Below, one piece after another: positions 36,801 to 44,837 of a DNA stretch of 47,127 nt. The position numbers and the translations under genes were made by a program. The stretch's first letter is position 1. Each line of letters begins with the position of its first letter. The stretch spans positions 1-47,127 of the forward strand of contig JBCCWS010000046.1 of assembly GCA_039193195.1 (NCBI GenBank), read 5' to 3'. The notes beneath the pieces are model-generated. The model had not been told where the DNA came from, did not search any database, and worked only from the letters and a program-made list of their open reading frames with translations. This DNA comes from Pseudomonadota bacterium (GTDB lineage: Bacteria; Pseudomonadota; Gammaproteobacteria; Steroidobacterales; JBCBZW01).

Positions 36801-39800
36801 CTCTCGGGGTGAGCTGCCAGTCAATGTCGTACAACCAATCGACCGGATCGCTCGGAATTCTGAGCAGATCTTGCGACTCGTCGCGAACCTCGTTGAAGGT
36901 CAACCCCTCTACCACGAGGCAAACTTCACCCGCCGCATTGAGCAACATGACGTCGATGCCCGGCAGGGGATGGCCTGGTAAGACCGGTTTCCAGGTCTTC
37001 GCATAGGCATACTGAAGGTCTTCAGTCGGTGCGATCAGGCGTACCGCCTGAATGTGAGCTTTTTCGATCGCGTTCGCCTTGTAGCCCAGGCACAGGCGCC
37101 CGATCTGCTCCGCGGCCTCAAAGACGAGTGGATGAAGGTGATAGGTACCCCACGCCTCGTTGCCCAGTTCATCGAGGCGCAGCTTCGCCAGCACGTGTTG
37201 ATCGCCGATCCAAATGGTCTTCGCGACCTGCATGCTCTGAGCGTAGTCGATCCCCTTCTCCCCAAGGTTCCGGTAGATCTCCGCAGCATCGAAGACCTCT
37301 CTAGAGCTATCCTCCAGCTCCTTCAGTGACATCGGGGCTATCTCGACGGCGCAGGGCTTCGCCGCCGTTGCCTTGAGAATGGGGCGCCAGGCAGCCTCTT
37401 CCCCTACCTCCTTACCGTCGACGTCAGCAGGCTTTGCCTGGACCTCAAGGGATACGTTGCCCTGCTCGTCAGGTTGGGCCAGCACCTGCAGCTCCGGAAA
37501 GTCTTCGCCACGGTCAAACTCCATGGGGCGACCGAAGCTGAGCTCCACCAGGTTCGTGGCCTGCGAATCATCACTGGCGCCGTCGCCACACGAGGCTGCC
37601 AGCGCAAGCTCGACAGCAATGCCGGAAGGAAGTTGCACCGCGTCGCCTACGATCAGTCCGTTTAGGAACGGAATCGACTGCTCGTCGAGAAAGCAGCGCC
37701 ACGCCGACTGCGCCACGGGCAAACGCGCAGTGAGCAGCGGGTGAGCATTCATGCGCTTGAGCACCTTCTGGTAGGCCGACGATAGCCAGTAGCGCTGGCG
37801 ATCCCAGCTGTACCTGGGCAGAGATAGCTTTTTCGGTGCTGCTGCGCCTCGCACGGCGGGCGACGCGCCCTGCCAGTTCACCTCGCAACCGAGCGTGTGT
37901 AGCTCGCCCAGGGTGCTCAGCAGATTCAGCTGCTCATCGCTCTCCTTCAGCAGGCTCTGCAACACGCTGCCCCGCGCGTCCAGTGCTTTCAATGTGCTCG
38001 ATATCGCGCCGTTCAGCACGGGGCTCGGGCCTACCTCGAGGAATACGTGGAACTCATCTGCGACCAGGGTCTCTAGGGCAGCGGTAAAGTGAACCTTCTC
38101 CCGCATATTGTCGCCCCAGTAGGCGGCATCAAGGCCGCCATCGTCGACACACCAGCGCCCCGTTACCGTGGACACCATCGGAATGTCACAGGCCCCAGGG
38201 GCAATGTCGCCAAGCGCCGCAATCAGCTGCTGCTTGAAAGGCTCCATCTGCGCGCTGTGGAAGGCGTAGTTGACAGGTAGCGGGAACGCAACGATGCCGT
38301 GCGCCTGAAACTCCTCCAGTAGCTCGTCGAGGGCCTCCGTCTCTCCGGACAAGACGATGGCGTCTGGGGAATTCACCGCTGCGATGCTCACCCGCCCCTC
38401 ATAGGGCGCGATGCGCGGAAGAACCTCATCCATAGAGGTGTTGATACTCGCCATGCGCCCGTTCCCGGTCGATGCCTGCATCAATTTCGCGCGATGAGCA
38501 ATCAGGGTCACCGCGTCCTCAAGAGACAAGGCACCCGACGCACACGCCGCGGCCACCTCACCAACGCTGTGACCTACTAGCGCATCCGCCCTGATTCCCC
38601 AACTCTCATACAGTCGCACCAATCCGAGTTGAAGCGCGAAGATCGCGGGCTGCGCGTAGATCGTTTGATCCAGCATGGAGGCGTTCTCATCATCCATCAG
38701 CACGTCGACCAGCGACCACTGCATCAGCGGGCTCAATAGGGCATCAATGCGATCGATAACGTCGGCAAATAGGACTTCGTGACGGTAGAGCTCACGCCCC
38801 ATCTTCCACCACTGCGAGCCCTGCCCCGAGAACACGAAGGCCAGCTTCGGTGCCTGTTTGCTCGCGGCGAAGGCGTGATTGACCTGGTATGCGTAACGGG
38901 CGTTGGCGTGATAGTTGCTTTGTGCGTAGCCCTCGAGGGCGTCGGCGAGCTCGTTCGCATCTCTACCCACCACCGTCAGACTGTGCTCCAGCCGGCTACG
39001 TCTCTGGGTCAACGTGCGGTAGAGCGCTGTAAGGCTGGCTCCGTCCTGCGGATTGTCCCGCAAGTACGACGCCAGTCTGTGCGCGCTCTCCTTCAGTGAG
39101 ACCGTACTGCGCGCGCTGATGGGAAGTAGCCAGGGGCGTACGGGCGATGAGCCCGAATCCGCTTGCCGCGCATCTTGCTGCTGCGCGTCCGAGTCGTCTG
39201 CGCTTGGCTCGCCGGACCGTGGTGCCTGAATCTGCTCGAGCACCATATGCACGTTGGTCCCCCCAACGCCAAAGCCATTCACGCCGACGTAGCACGGGCG
39301 ATCTCGCTTGGGCAGTTCTTCGAGCTCTGTTTGCACCCTCAGTCGCAGCGAATCGAAGGGAATCTGCGGGTTCGGCGTTTCAAAATGCAGGCTCGGCGGC
39401 ACTATGCCGTGCTTAAGGATCATTGCCGCCTTGATCAGGCTGGCAACGCCGGCGGCGGACTCGCAGTGACCTATATTGGTCTTCACCGATCCGATGGCGC
39501 AGTGCGTGTTGGGCTCGGCGCCGATGTTCACCACGGCACCGAGCGCCTTCACCTCGATGGGATCACCAACGGACGTCCCTGTGCCGTGCGCCTCCACATA
39601 GTCCAGTTGACCCGGCTCGATACCCGCGTCCTCGCACGCGGCGAGCACCACACGTTGCTGCGCTTCACCGTTCGGTGCCGCGATACCGCTACCCTTCCCG
39701 TCCTGGTTCGACGCCGAGCCCTTGATCAAGGCATAAATCGTGTCCTCATCAGCGAGAGCCTTCGACAGGGGCTTGAGCAGAACGAGGCCAGCACCGTCAG

Positions 39801-42627
39801 CACGCACATAGCCGTTCGCCCGCGCATCGAAAGCCTTGCAGCGGCCATCTGGTGACATCATCCCGGCCTTGGTCAAACACATGGTGACCACCGGAGAGAG
39901 GAGGATGTTCACGCCCCCAGCCAAGGCCTGCTCACACTCGCCCTGACGAATGCTTACGCAAGCTTGGTGCAGGGCGCTCAACGACGACGAACATGCAGTA
40001 TCCACGGCCACAGCCGGACCGCGTAGATTCAGGAAGTTCGAAATCCGACTTGGTGCCATGGTGAGCGCACAACCCAAGCCAGCATATGCATCCGTTAGCG
40101 TCTCGTCCGTGAACTGGACCTGGGCGTAATCGCTTGAGGAGATTCCCACGAAGACACCGGTGCGAGAATCCGACACCTGTTCTGCGGTCATTCCCGCATC
40201 CTCGAGCGCTTCCCAACCCACCTCCAACATCAGGCGGTGTTGCGGATCCATGCGAATCGCCTCGCGCACCGCAAGTTGGAAGAAGTTACGGTCCATGAGC
40301 TCGATATCTTCGAGAAAGCCACCCCGTCGCGTGTTCATCTTGCCCACGGCCAGCGGGTTCTCGTCGTAGACCTGGTCGATTGGCCAGCGCGTGTCAGGCA
40401 CCTCAGTAACCGCATCGACGCCTTTACACATCAGATCCCAAAACTCATCGAGCCCTTTAGCGCCTGGGAATCGGCAGCCGATGCCAACGATAGCGATGGG
40501 CTCGTCGCGAACCTCTTGGCCTCCGTCGAGACTGAATTGAAGTTGATCTGTGCTTAGGCCAGCGAAGGAACTCGCCTCGATATTGGAGCCCGCAAGCGTC
40601 TCGGCAAAATCTCCCAGGGTTTTAAAATCCGTTACCCAAGACCTTGGCAAGGGGCGCGAGAAGCGCGCCTCCGCCCGCTCGATAAAGGCCATCTGCTCAG
40701 CCCTTGGGAGTGCGAGATCCTCCAGAACACAATCGCCACCTAACGCTTCTGGCGCTTTGCCCGTGGCTTGTGCCAACGCATTGATGAGCCAGCCTTCCAC
40801 TGCGGTCAGCGCTGAATCGCGAGAAGCCGCTTGTCCAATCCGCTGCGCAGAGCCTTCAGCAGGAATGCGCTGAGCCTCTCCCTTAGGGGTACTGTCCCAT
40901 CGCCGACACGCGGACAGCTGTCCGGCCAGGAACATGGCGCGGCACTTACGACGTTGAATCTTCCCGCTCGAAGTCTTCGGAATTCCCCGTCGCATCAGTA
41001 CGACGGCGCTAGGCTGCACCTCGTAGGCCTCATAGATCTCCTGGCGGATCCGATCGATGATGGCATCCAGCTCTTCCTCGCGAAGACGTGCGTGACGATC
41101 CACCTCCTGCACGACCACTAGGGACTCTTCATCGTCTATATCAACCGCGAAGGCGGCACCGGATGACGGCTTCAATGCGGGATGGCTGGACTCCACGATC
41201 CGCTCAATATCCGGGCCATGTAGATTACGCCCGCGAATCAATATGAGGTCTTTCAGTCGTCCACAGATAAAGAGCTCACCATCCAGCATAAAGCCCAGAT
41301 CACCGGTGCGTAGGGCGTAATGCCCATGCGCCTGTCGCGCGCCCTGCTGCGAAGTCGCCTGGAAGGTCTCCACGGTCTCCGGCTTACGCTGCCAGTAACC
41401 ACTCGCGACACTCGGGCCGCGCACCCACACTTCGCCAACGCGCTTCTCCCCAAGCTCCTCCCGGGTCTCCGGATCCACGATCTTCACGTCCTGCCCAGCC
41501 AACACCTGACCCGAACCGACCAACGTGATGCCGTTCGGCGCGTTGAGCGGCACAGGGACGGCTTCGTTCTTCTCGAGGGTCTGGCTATCCACCGCACATA
41601 CTTGCGGCTCCCCAGCTCGACCGCCGCCCGTCACCATCAGCGTGGCTTCGGCGAGCCCATAGGCCGGATACACGGCGGCGCGATCAAAACCGCACTTCGC
41701 AAACTTCGACACAAAGCTATCGATGGTCCGAGCTCTGATCGGCTCCGCCGCATTCATCGCATAGCGCCAGCGGCTGAGATCAAGCTCCTTACACTGCTCC
41801 GTCCCGATTGAACGCACGCAAAGCTCGTAGGCGAAGTTCGGTGCCGCGCTGATCTCCCCTGCTGTCTGCGATATCAGCTCCAGCCAACGCACCGGCTTCT
41901 CGACGAAAGACGCTGGCGCCATTAGCGCGCAGCTCCCCCCCACATAGATGGGAGACAACACGCCAGCAATAAGACCGAGATCGTGAAATATTGGGAGCCA
42001 GGAGACAAAACGGCTATCAGCGCCCGACGCCATTGAGTCACGCAAAAGATTGAGCTGATGAATCAAATTGCCGTGGCTAACCATGACCCCTTTCGGCGTC
42101 CCGGTGGAACCAGAGCTGTATTGCAGCAACGCCAAATCCTCATCAGACAGATGCGGCTTGGACCACTGACCTTGGTCTGCTAAGTCAACGTCGTCGAACA
42201 AGAGCCAGGCGAGATCGCGGTCTGGCGCGGCGTGGTGCTGCTCAGTTTCTATTAGTTCTCGGACCGACGCCTCTGACAGCGCCAGGCGCGCGCCTGAGTC
42301 CTGAACGATTCCATTTAAGCGCTCCGACCCGAGCCCTGCGCGCGGCACGGGCGATGGCACTGCTACCACGCCGGCATAAAGGCAGGCCATAAAGGCAGAG
42401 GTGAACTCCAGGCCAGGTCGAAACAGCAAAAGAACGCGATCGCCTACGCTCGCCCGTGTCTGGATTCTCTGCGCGAGCGCACGGGCGTTGCGATCTAGGT
42501 CCTTCCACGATAGCTCTGCGACTTCCTTCCGTGGGCGGTACTTCGTAAAGGTGAAAACCCGCTTTTCCCCCAGGGCATCTGCGTGAGCTTGACAGACGTC
42601 GATCAAGTTTCCGTTCGTTGAACTCAT
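33886..42627 (-). CDS. FAAL-ACP*-KS-AT-DH*-ER*-KR-ACP polyketide synthase (lipo-initiation enzyme)
   Basis: 2913 residues. Fatty-acyl-AMP ligase (about 1-575: YSSGSTGTPKG near 170, SWLPIFHDLGL); ACP-like domain (about 595-680); KS (about 705-1130) with C879 in DTACSSSL, EAHGTGT and NIGHCES; AT (about 1255-1555) with S1354 in GHSVGE and a YAFHS motif, closer to malonyl (HAFH) than methylmalonyl (YASH) types; DH-like (about 1625-1910); ER-like (about 2195-2490); KR (about 2500-2690) with TGGLGALG, Lys in PAKVDG and Tyr/Asn in GNYAAAN; ACP with S2815 in VGLDSI; and an acidic tail. Three domains look dead. The first ACP has R642 instead of Ser. The DH has L1658 for the catalytic His and E1837 for the Asp. 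The ER has DTARG where the NADPH loop (GGVG) belongs. The enzyme should load a fatty acid, extend it once and reduce it to a 3-hydroxyacyl chain. It is the first gene of the cluster; its Shine-Dalgarno is weak. Confidence 0.94.
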   Translation of the reverse strand: MSSTNGNLIDVCQAHADALGEKRVFTFTKYRPRKEVAELSWKDLDRNARALAQRIQTRASVGDRVLLLFRPGLEFTSAFMACLYAGVVAVPSPVPRAGLGSERLNGIVQDSGARLALSEASVRELIETEQHHAAPDRDLAWLLFDDVDLADQGQWSKPHLSDEDLALLQYSSGSTGTPKGVMVSHGNLIHQLNLLRDSMASGADSRFVSWLPIFHDLGLIAGVLSPIYVGGSCALMAPASFVEKPVRWLELISQTAGEISAAPNFAYELCVRSIGTEQCKELDLSRWRYAMNAAEPIRARTIDSFVSKFAKCGFDRAAVYPAYGLAEATLMVTGGGRAGEPQVCAVDSQTLEKNEAVPVPLNAPNGITLVGSGQVLAGQDVKIVDPETREELGEKRVGEVWVRGPSVASGYWQRKPETVETFQATSQQGARQAHGHYALRTGDLGFMLDGELFICGRLKDLILIRGRNLHGPDIERIVESSHPALKPSSGAAFAVDIDDEESLVVVQEVDRHARLREEELDAIIDRIRQEIYEAYEVQPSAVVLMRRGIPKTSSGKIQRRKCRAMFLAGQLSACRRWDSTPKGEAQRIPAEGSAQRIGQAASRDSALTAVEGWLINALAQATGKAPEALGGDCVLEDLALPRAEQMAFIERAEARFSRPLPRSWVTDFKTLGDFAETLAGSNIEASSFAGLSTDQLQFSLDGGQEVRDEPIAIVGIGCRFPGAKGLDEFWDLMCKGVDAVTEVPDTRWPIDQVYDENPLAVGKMNTRRGGFLEDIELMDRNFFQLAVREAIRMDPQHRLMLEVGWEALEDAGMTAEQVSDSRTGVFVGISSSDYAQVQFTDETLTDAYAGLGCALTMAPSRISNFLNLRGPAVAVDTACSSSLSALHQACVSIRQGECEQALAGGVNILLSPVVTMCLTKAGMMSPDGRCKAFDARANGYVRADGAGLVLLKPLSKALADEDTIYALIKGSASNQDGKGSGIAAPNGEAQQRVVLAACEDAGIEPGQLDYVEAHGTGTSVGDPIEVKALGAVVNIGAEPNTHCAIGSVKTNIGHCESAAGVASLIKAAMILKHGIVPPSLHFETPNPQIPFDSLRLRVQTELEELPKRDRPCYVGVNGFGVGGTNVHMVLEQIQAPRSGEPSADDSDAQQQDARQADSGSSPVRPWLLPISARSTVSLKESAHRLASYLRDNPQDGASLTALYRTLTQRRSRLEHSLTVVGRDANELADALEGYAQSNYHANARYAYQVNHAFAASKQAPKLAFVFSGQGSQWWKMGRELYRHEVLFADVIDRIDALLSPLMQWSLVDVLMDDENASMLDQTIYAQPAIFALQLGLVRLYESWGIRADALVGHSVGEVAAACASGALSLEDAVTLIAHRAKLMQASTGNGRMASINTSMDEVLPRIAPYEGRVSIAAVNSPDAIVLSGETEALDELLEEFQAHGIVAFPLPVNYAFHSAQMEPFKQQLIAALGDIAPGACDIPMVSTVTGRWCVDDGGLDAAYWGDNMREKVHFTAALETLVADEFHVFLEVGPSPVLNGAISSTLKALDARGSVLQSLLKESDEQLNLLSTLGELHTLGCEVNWQGASPAVRGAAAPKKLSLPRYSWDRQRYWLSSAYQKVLKRMNAHPLLTARLPVAQSAWRCFLDEQSIPFLNGLIVGDAVQLPSGIAVELALAASCGDGASDDSQATNLVELSFGRPMEFDRGEDFPELQVLAQPDEQGNVSLEVQAKPADVDGKEVGEEAAWRPILKATAAKPCAVEIAPMSLKELEDSSREVFDAAEIYRNLGEKGIDYAQSMQVAKTIWIGDQHVLAKLRLDELGNEAWGTYHLHPLVFEAAEQIGRLCLGYKANAIEKAHIQAVRLIAPTEDLQYAYAKTWKPVLPGHPLPGIDVMLLNAAGEVCLVVEGLTFNEVRDESQDLLRIPSDPVDWLYDIDWQLTPREVTATGGGSFDPASPWLIFSDEAGVGRQLQQSIEDRGHRCVVVRKGDGFAQVDEREFRVSTTSLDDIQRVFDTVFPQGRSTGCNGVIHLWNLDVAPLDDSTTVKTLEHSVGLGVVSTIHLIQGIASSRLSVSPRLWLITAGSQALSGETSGLEVAQAPVWGLGKTIAMEHPELSCSRVDLSSPPTAGELEALVEEIWVDGGETQIALREEQRYLARLVFHHDAAERPQGSDEQEAAPVGGAVEAIADQGTAEWVPPERRSLRAGEIEIEVAKVGVEAGSGESSAIDSREQGVSGQQAVGRVVRTGLGVDDLRVGDQVAVLGTHCLASYITLPAGQAAVLPQSLGDEVAAASCRPYVSALFGLKDLVSLKAGERVFIHGADTARGFAAAQVAVWLGADVGASVLSAQSERAVRELGVRAVFPSAKPSLFQSLCEHMSVGGMDVMVNCCAGFDLGHFRPSFSGFGRCLDLTDSGGNQTGLRTGNIGLFVVDEGHLIETGKQVLGALLNDVVRYLADGTFRPLASTVIALQDWPDAAPAGSQAIVIDLPETSKSGTDIATAFHDNATYLITGGLGALGLAIAERMAQSGARHIVLVGRREPSPQAQEVIARLREQGVECVAMSVDMAQTTDVQEMLQRIRASMPTLRGLIHAAGILENALLVNQDEQCIRAVMPAKVDGAWHLHEQTCAEELDFFVMFSSLASLIGSAGQGNYAAANGFLDGLAEHRKRLGLAGLSIHWGPWADIGMAADAHNQARLEERGMGMLPAEKCMDLLEALIISRQQGAIGAIAMNWVLWSRAFPAAGRAPFVADLVPKNQDVGQAGRSQLTADHIASLDAESQLREVRTTLHRAVCQSLQLDAENLDVDVPLSAVGLDSIVALELKNRIESMIDVTVNTLALLKGRSIRDLARDYRDQLLHTGSASDEASETSADPETEAADDYAQKLLVNIDEMSNEEVEELLCAIEDDKEPAGSV

Positions 42628-42653
42628 TTAAGTACCTATGCTGTACCGCTGCT

Positions 42654-42669
42654 GCGGACCTCGGTCCGC
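42654..42669. promoter_or_regulatory. Palindrome in the PKS leader (possible operator or mRNA hairpin)
   Basis: GCGGACC TC GGTCCGC is a perfect 7-base inverted repeat with a 2-base centre, 27 bases upstream of the PKS start codon. It could be an operator or a leader-RNA hairpin close to the ribosome binding site. No family of regulator is recognised from it. Confidence 0.35.
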
Positions 42670-43394
42670 TGCAGTCGAACTGTTATCACCGGACTGCCTT
42701 TGAAACTCAGGCCCTGTGCGGCTCTTCGCTCACCGCGGCGCAGATAAGGGGCGGCCACCGGGAGGCGGCGTGCTGACTCTTTGTGTATCCAGCTGATGAT
42801 TCGGAAATCCGGTGCAATGCCCACGCAGAGCAGTGATCTCTCGGCGACCACAGCAGCACCATCTTCTTTCGAACGGAAATTCAAGCGGGCGCAGCCGGGC
42901 GGTCTCGACCGCTCCATGGCGGTGAGTCTCGACACTCGGGCGCCAAACCGCCGCACAGAGGCGGCGCCGGTGGCGAACAGCCACAGGCAGTCGCTCCCTA
43001 GGCCCCTTGCGCAAGCCATTGCGACTTGGAGTATCGATAGCCCCGGCCAGCGCTGTGACCCACGCCCTTTGCCAGGAGTTACCACGCGCAGGCGCCAGGC
43101 GCGGTGCGACTCCCAAACGCTGCATTCCCGCCAGCAGCTCGGGGCGCAGTCGCGCGATGGGCCAGTAGGCTCCTTGTCCGCACGGCTGCGGGGCGAGACT
43201 TCAATCAACATCGATCTACCCCTCCTACTGCCGAGGCGAGAGTGGCCTGCGCGTTTGACGCTAGGGGCGACGGGGTGGTGCGCGACGACCTTCTGCCTTC
43301 TCCAAACCAAACGCTCTTCGGTTGCATCCATTCGTTCGTCGCTTGCAACGCACTACTGCCCCAGGAATCTAGTGGCTACCTAATTTTCACGTTC

Positions 43395-43408
43395 GCTTAC
43401 ACGTAAGC
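43395..43408. promoter_or_regulatory. Palindrome GCTTAC-AC-GTAAGC, possible operator
   Basis: A perfect 6-base inverted repeat with a 2-base spacer lies in the AT-richer part of the long upstream region, about 770 bases before the PKS start. Its shape suits a dimeric helix-turn-helix repressor or activator. Nothing else supports the function. Confidence 0.25.
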
Positions 43409-43591
43409 TGGCGCAAAAGAAGCTTCGTTAGTCACCTCTTACGCTAGTTAACCTATATTGGCATTACGTCAAACGCAACGACAGGAATTTGGCTGCAACG
43501 GCACCTCGCCGGGGTCTGCTCCAGAAGGCCGCTCTTCAAGAACTGGCGGGAATAGACGACGAGTCATCGAATCAAGTCCAAAGGCGAAACA

Positions 43592-43613
43592 CCGATTCCG
43601 TCACCTGAATCGG
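43592..43613 (+). repeat. Short inverted repeat (stem-loop) before an AT-rich stretch
   Basis: CCGATTC, an 8-base loop, then GAATCGG, followed on the plus strand by an AT-rich run (AATTTGTTATTCGTTTT). It could be a weak intrinsic terminator for plus-strand transcription, but no plus-strand gene ends here. Confidence 0.25.
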
Positions 43614-44149
43614 CCCCAATTTGTTATTCGTTTTATTAGCTTTGTGGGCGTCCAAATTCGAGGGAACTGGCGGACGCGGTTTCCGTTTAGAATCGACACG
43701 TTCCAAATCGCAAACGAGTGTTTTTCGCTAACACTGACGCCCCAAGGCGCGACCTCAGCCGTTGAGATCGGTACCAGTGAATCGCCGGTCTATGACTTAC
43801 GGGCGAGAGGACGCGACAACAGTGCCCTGAAACGGAAATAGGCGCCGCCTCGACCACGCCCTTGTCGCCCGCATTTGGCATCAATTAGCGATCAAGATCG
43901 ATAGGTGCTTCGACAAACGAAACTTCGCCTGAAGTGACTGCGGATTCACGCATTGAGAGCGCAACGACGGACCTAGGGAGCAGGTCACGCGACGAGGAAA
44001 GGACTTTTACATAACAATTTTAGTCGCAACAGTCCGATAAAGGGTACGAAACTGACCGCCGATTCCGTCGTTGTAAGACGTATAAGGCAAATTGGCCAGG
44101 CCGCGAGCGCCCTTGCGACTCGCTCTGACGCCCGGCGAGAGCACTCTAG

Positions 44150-44306
44150 TGTGCTGCCCCAGAAGTTCGTTGAAAAATACGCGGGTACTTTTCGCCCCTG
44201 AGTACGTTGCTCCTCCTCCCGTGGGGCCTGCCACGCTCGTCCTCGCGCCGCACCCAGGAACGAAAAGCCCTGTGCGTATTTTTCAACGAACTTCTGGGAC
44301 AGCACA
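44150..44306. mobile_element. MITE-like element, 157 bp, 33-bp terminal inverted repeats, CTAG target duplication
   Basis: The left end starts TGTGCTGC at 44150 and the right end, read on the minus strand from 44306, starts TGTGCTGT. The two 33-base ends (44150-44182 and 44274-44306) match except at position 8, and a CTTTTCG block matches again just inside. Both ends are directly flanked by CTAG (44146-44149 and 44307-44310), as expected of a 4-base target duplication. The ~90-base centre has no transposase. The element is therefore a non-autonomous miniature transposon, mobilised by a transposase that makes CTAG or CWAG-type duplications, as some IS5-family members do. The parent element is not in the window. 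Confidence 0.85.
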
Positions 44307-44423
44307 CTAGCCGGCTTTAGGTATGCAATCGGATAGGTTCGCTCATCAAGCAAGTGAACCAAGACCCGCGATATTCCTAGCGGGTGACGAGTGACTTTGC
44401 CGCATCCGCCGCCGGCGGGACGC

Positions 44424-44653
44424 TCACGCAAGCGTGGGGCTTAGGCAGGGCGTCAAGGCGCCGGTATCGCTGGATGGCAGGGTGCAATGGGCTCCGAGGC
44501 GTTGTAGCAGCCTTGATTTGCCGCTGCTGCTCGGGCCCATGATCGCGAGCACCTCGCCGTGTGCGACCGACAGATCCAGGCCGCGTAGGGCTGCGTTACT
44601 CAGTCGAAGCACTTCTCCCAGCGGGGTTCGATCAGCGGCGTGTTAGTGGTCAT
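44424..44653 (-). pseudogene. Decayed ABC transporter ATP-binding protein (N-terminal remnant)
   Basis: Read on the minus strand, ATG 44653 opens MTTNTPLIEPRWEK. After a one-base frame change near 44612 the sequence continues as LRLSNAALRGLDLSVAHG and EVLAIMGPSSSGKSRLLQRL. This is the start of an ABC ATPase with Walker A GPSSSGKS. The frame ends at 44424 only about 20 residues after the last recognisable family sequence, with no Q-loop, signature or Walker B. So it is both frameshifted and truncated. The stop codon of a preceding minus-strand frame overlaps its ATG, the usual sign of a former operon. It is the relic of an older transporter operon at this site, unrelated to the cluster's own exporters. 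Confidence 0.65.
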
Positions 44654-44837
44654 CGCTCGGCAGAGTCAAGTCCAGGTAGGCATCGCCACCGTCGGGCTTC
44701 CAGGGGAGGTTGAGCGGCGGGTGCGCTGTCGGGGAGCGGGGGCTCCCGTCTCGTGCGGGCCGAGTGCTTCGCGCGATTGGCACGGGTGCAGAGCGGGCGT
44801 TGCTTGCCCGGCCTTGTCGAACCACCTGACGCCACAC
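44643..44837 (-). pseudogene. Possible C-terminal remnant of a gene upstream of the decayed ABC ATPase
   Basis: A minus-strand frame ends LNLPWKPDGGDAYLD and LTLPSDDH with TAA at 44643-44645. Its last bases overlap the ATG of the decayed ATPase in a GATGACCACTAA arrangement typical of coupled genes. Only the last ~35 residues look protein-like; the earlier part is Arg/Ser-rich and probably not real coding sequence. I do not recognise the family. A binding-protein or permease component of the same lost transporter is one possibility. Confidence 0.25.

Larger units (their letters stand above)
42628..44145. other. Gene-poor upstream region of the biosynthetic cluster
   Basis: About 1.5 kb upstream of the PKS start. 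Open frames occur on both strands (for example 42781-43383 plus and 42636-43331 minus), but they overlap antiparallel, are rich in Arg and Ser, and resemble no family. I see no supported gene. The stretch around 43390-44050 looks more AT-rich than its surroundings. The cluster promoter and its control sites should lie here; two palindromes are listed separately. No regulator gene, tRNA or rRNA was recognised. Confidence 0.5.

Noticed and set aside
42636-43331. Long minus-strand open frame (231 codons) upstream of the PKS
   Set aside because: Arg/Ser-rich, no recognisable family, no good ribosome site, and opposed by equally long plus-strand frames; GC-rich DNA gives such frames by chance.
43458-43841. 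Plus-strand open frame of 127 codons
   Set aside because: No Shine-Dalgarno, no family resemblance and atypical composition.
43592-44069. 11-base direct repeat CCGATTCCGTC at 43592 and 44059
   Set aside because: Short, only two copies, and not linked to any other structure; chance is adequate.
43985-44431. Minus-strand open frame running through the MITE
   Set aside because: About a third of it is the inserted element's inverted repeats; the rest matches nothing I know.
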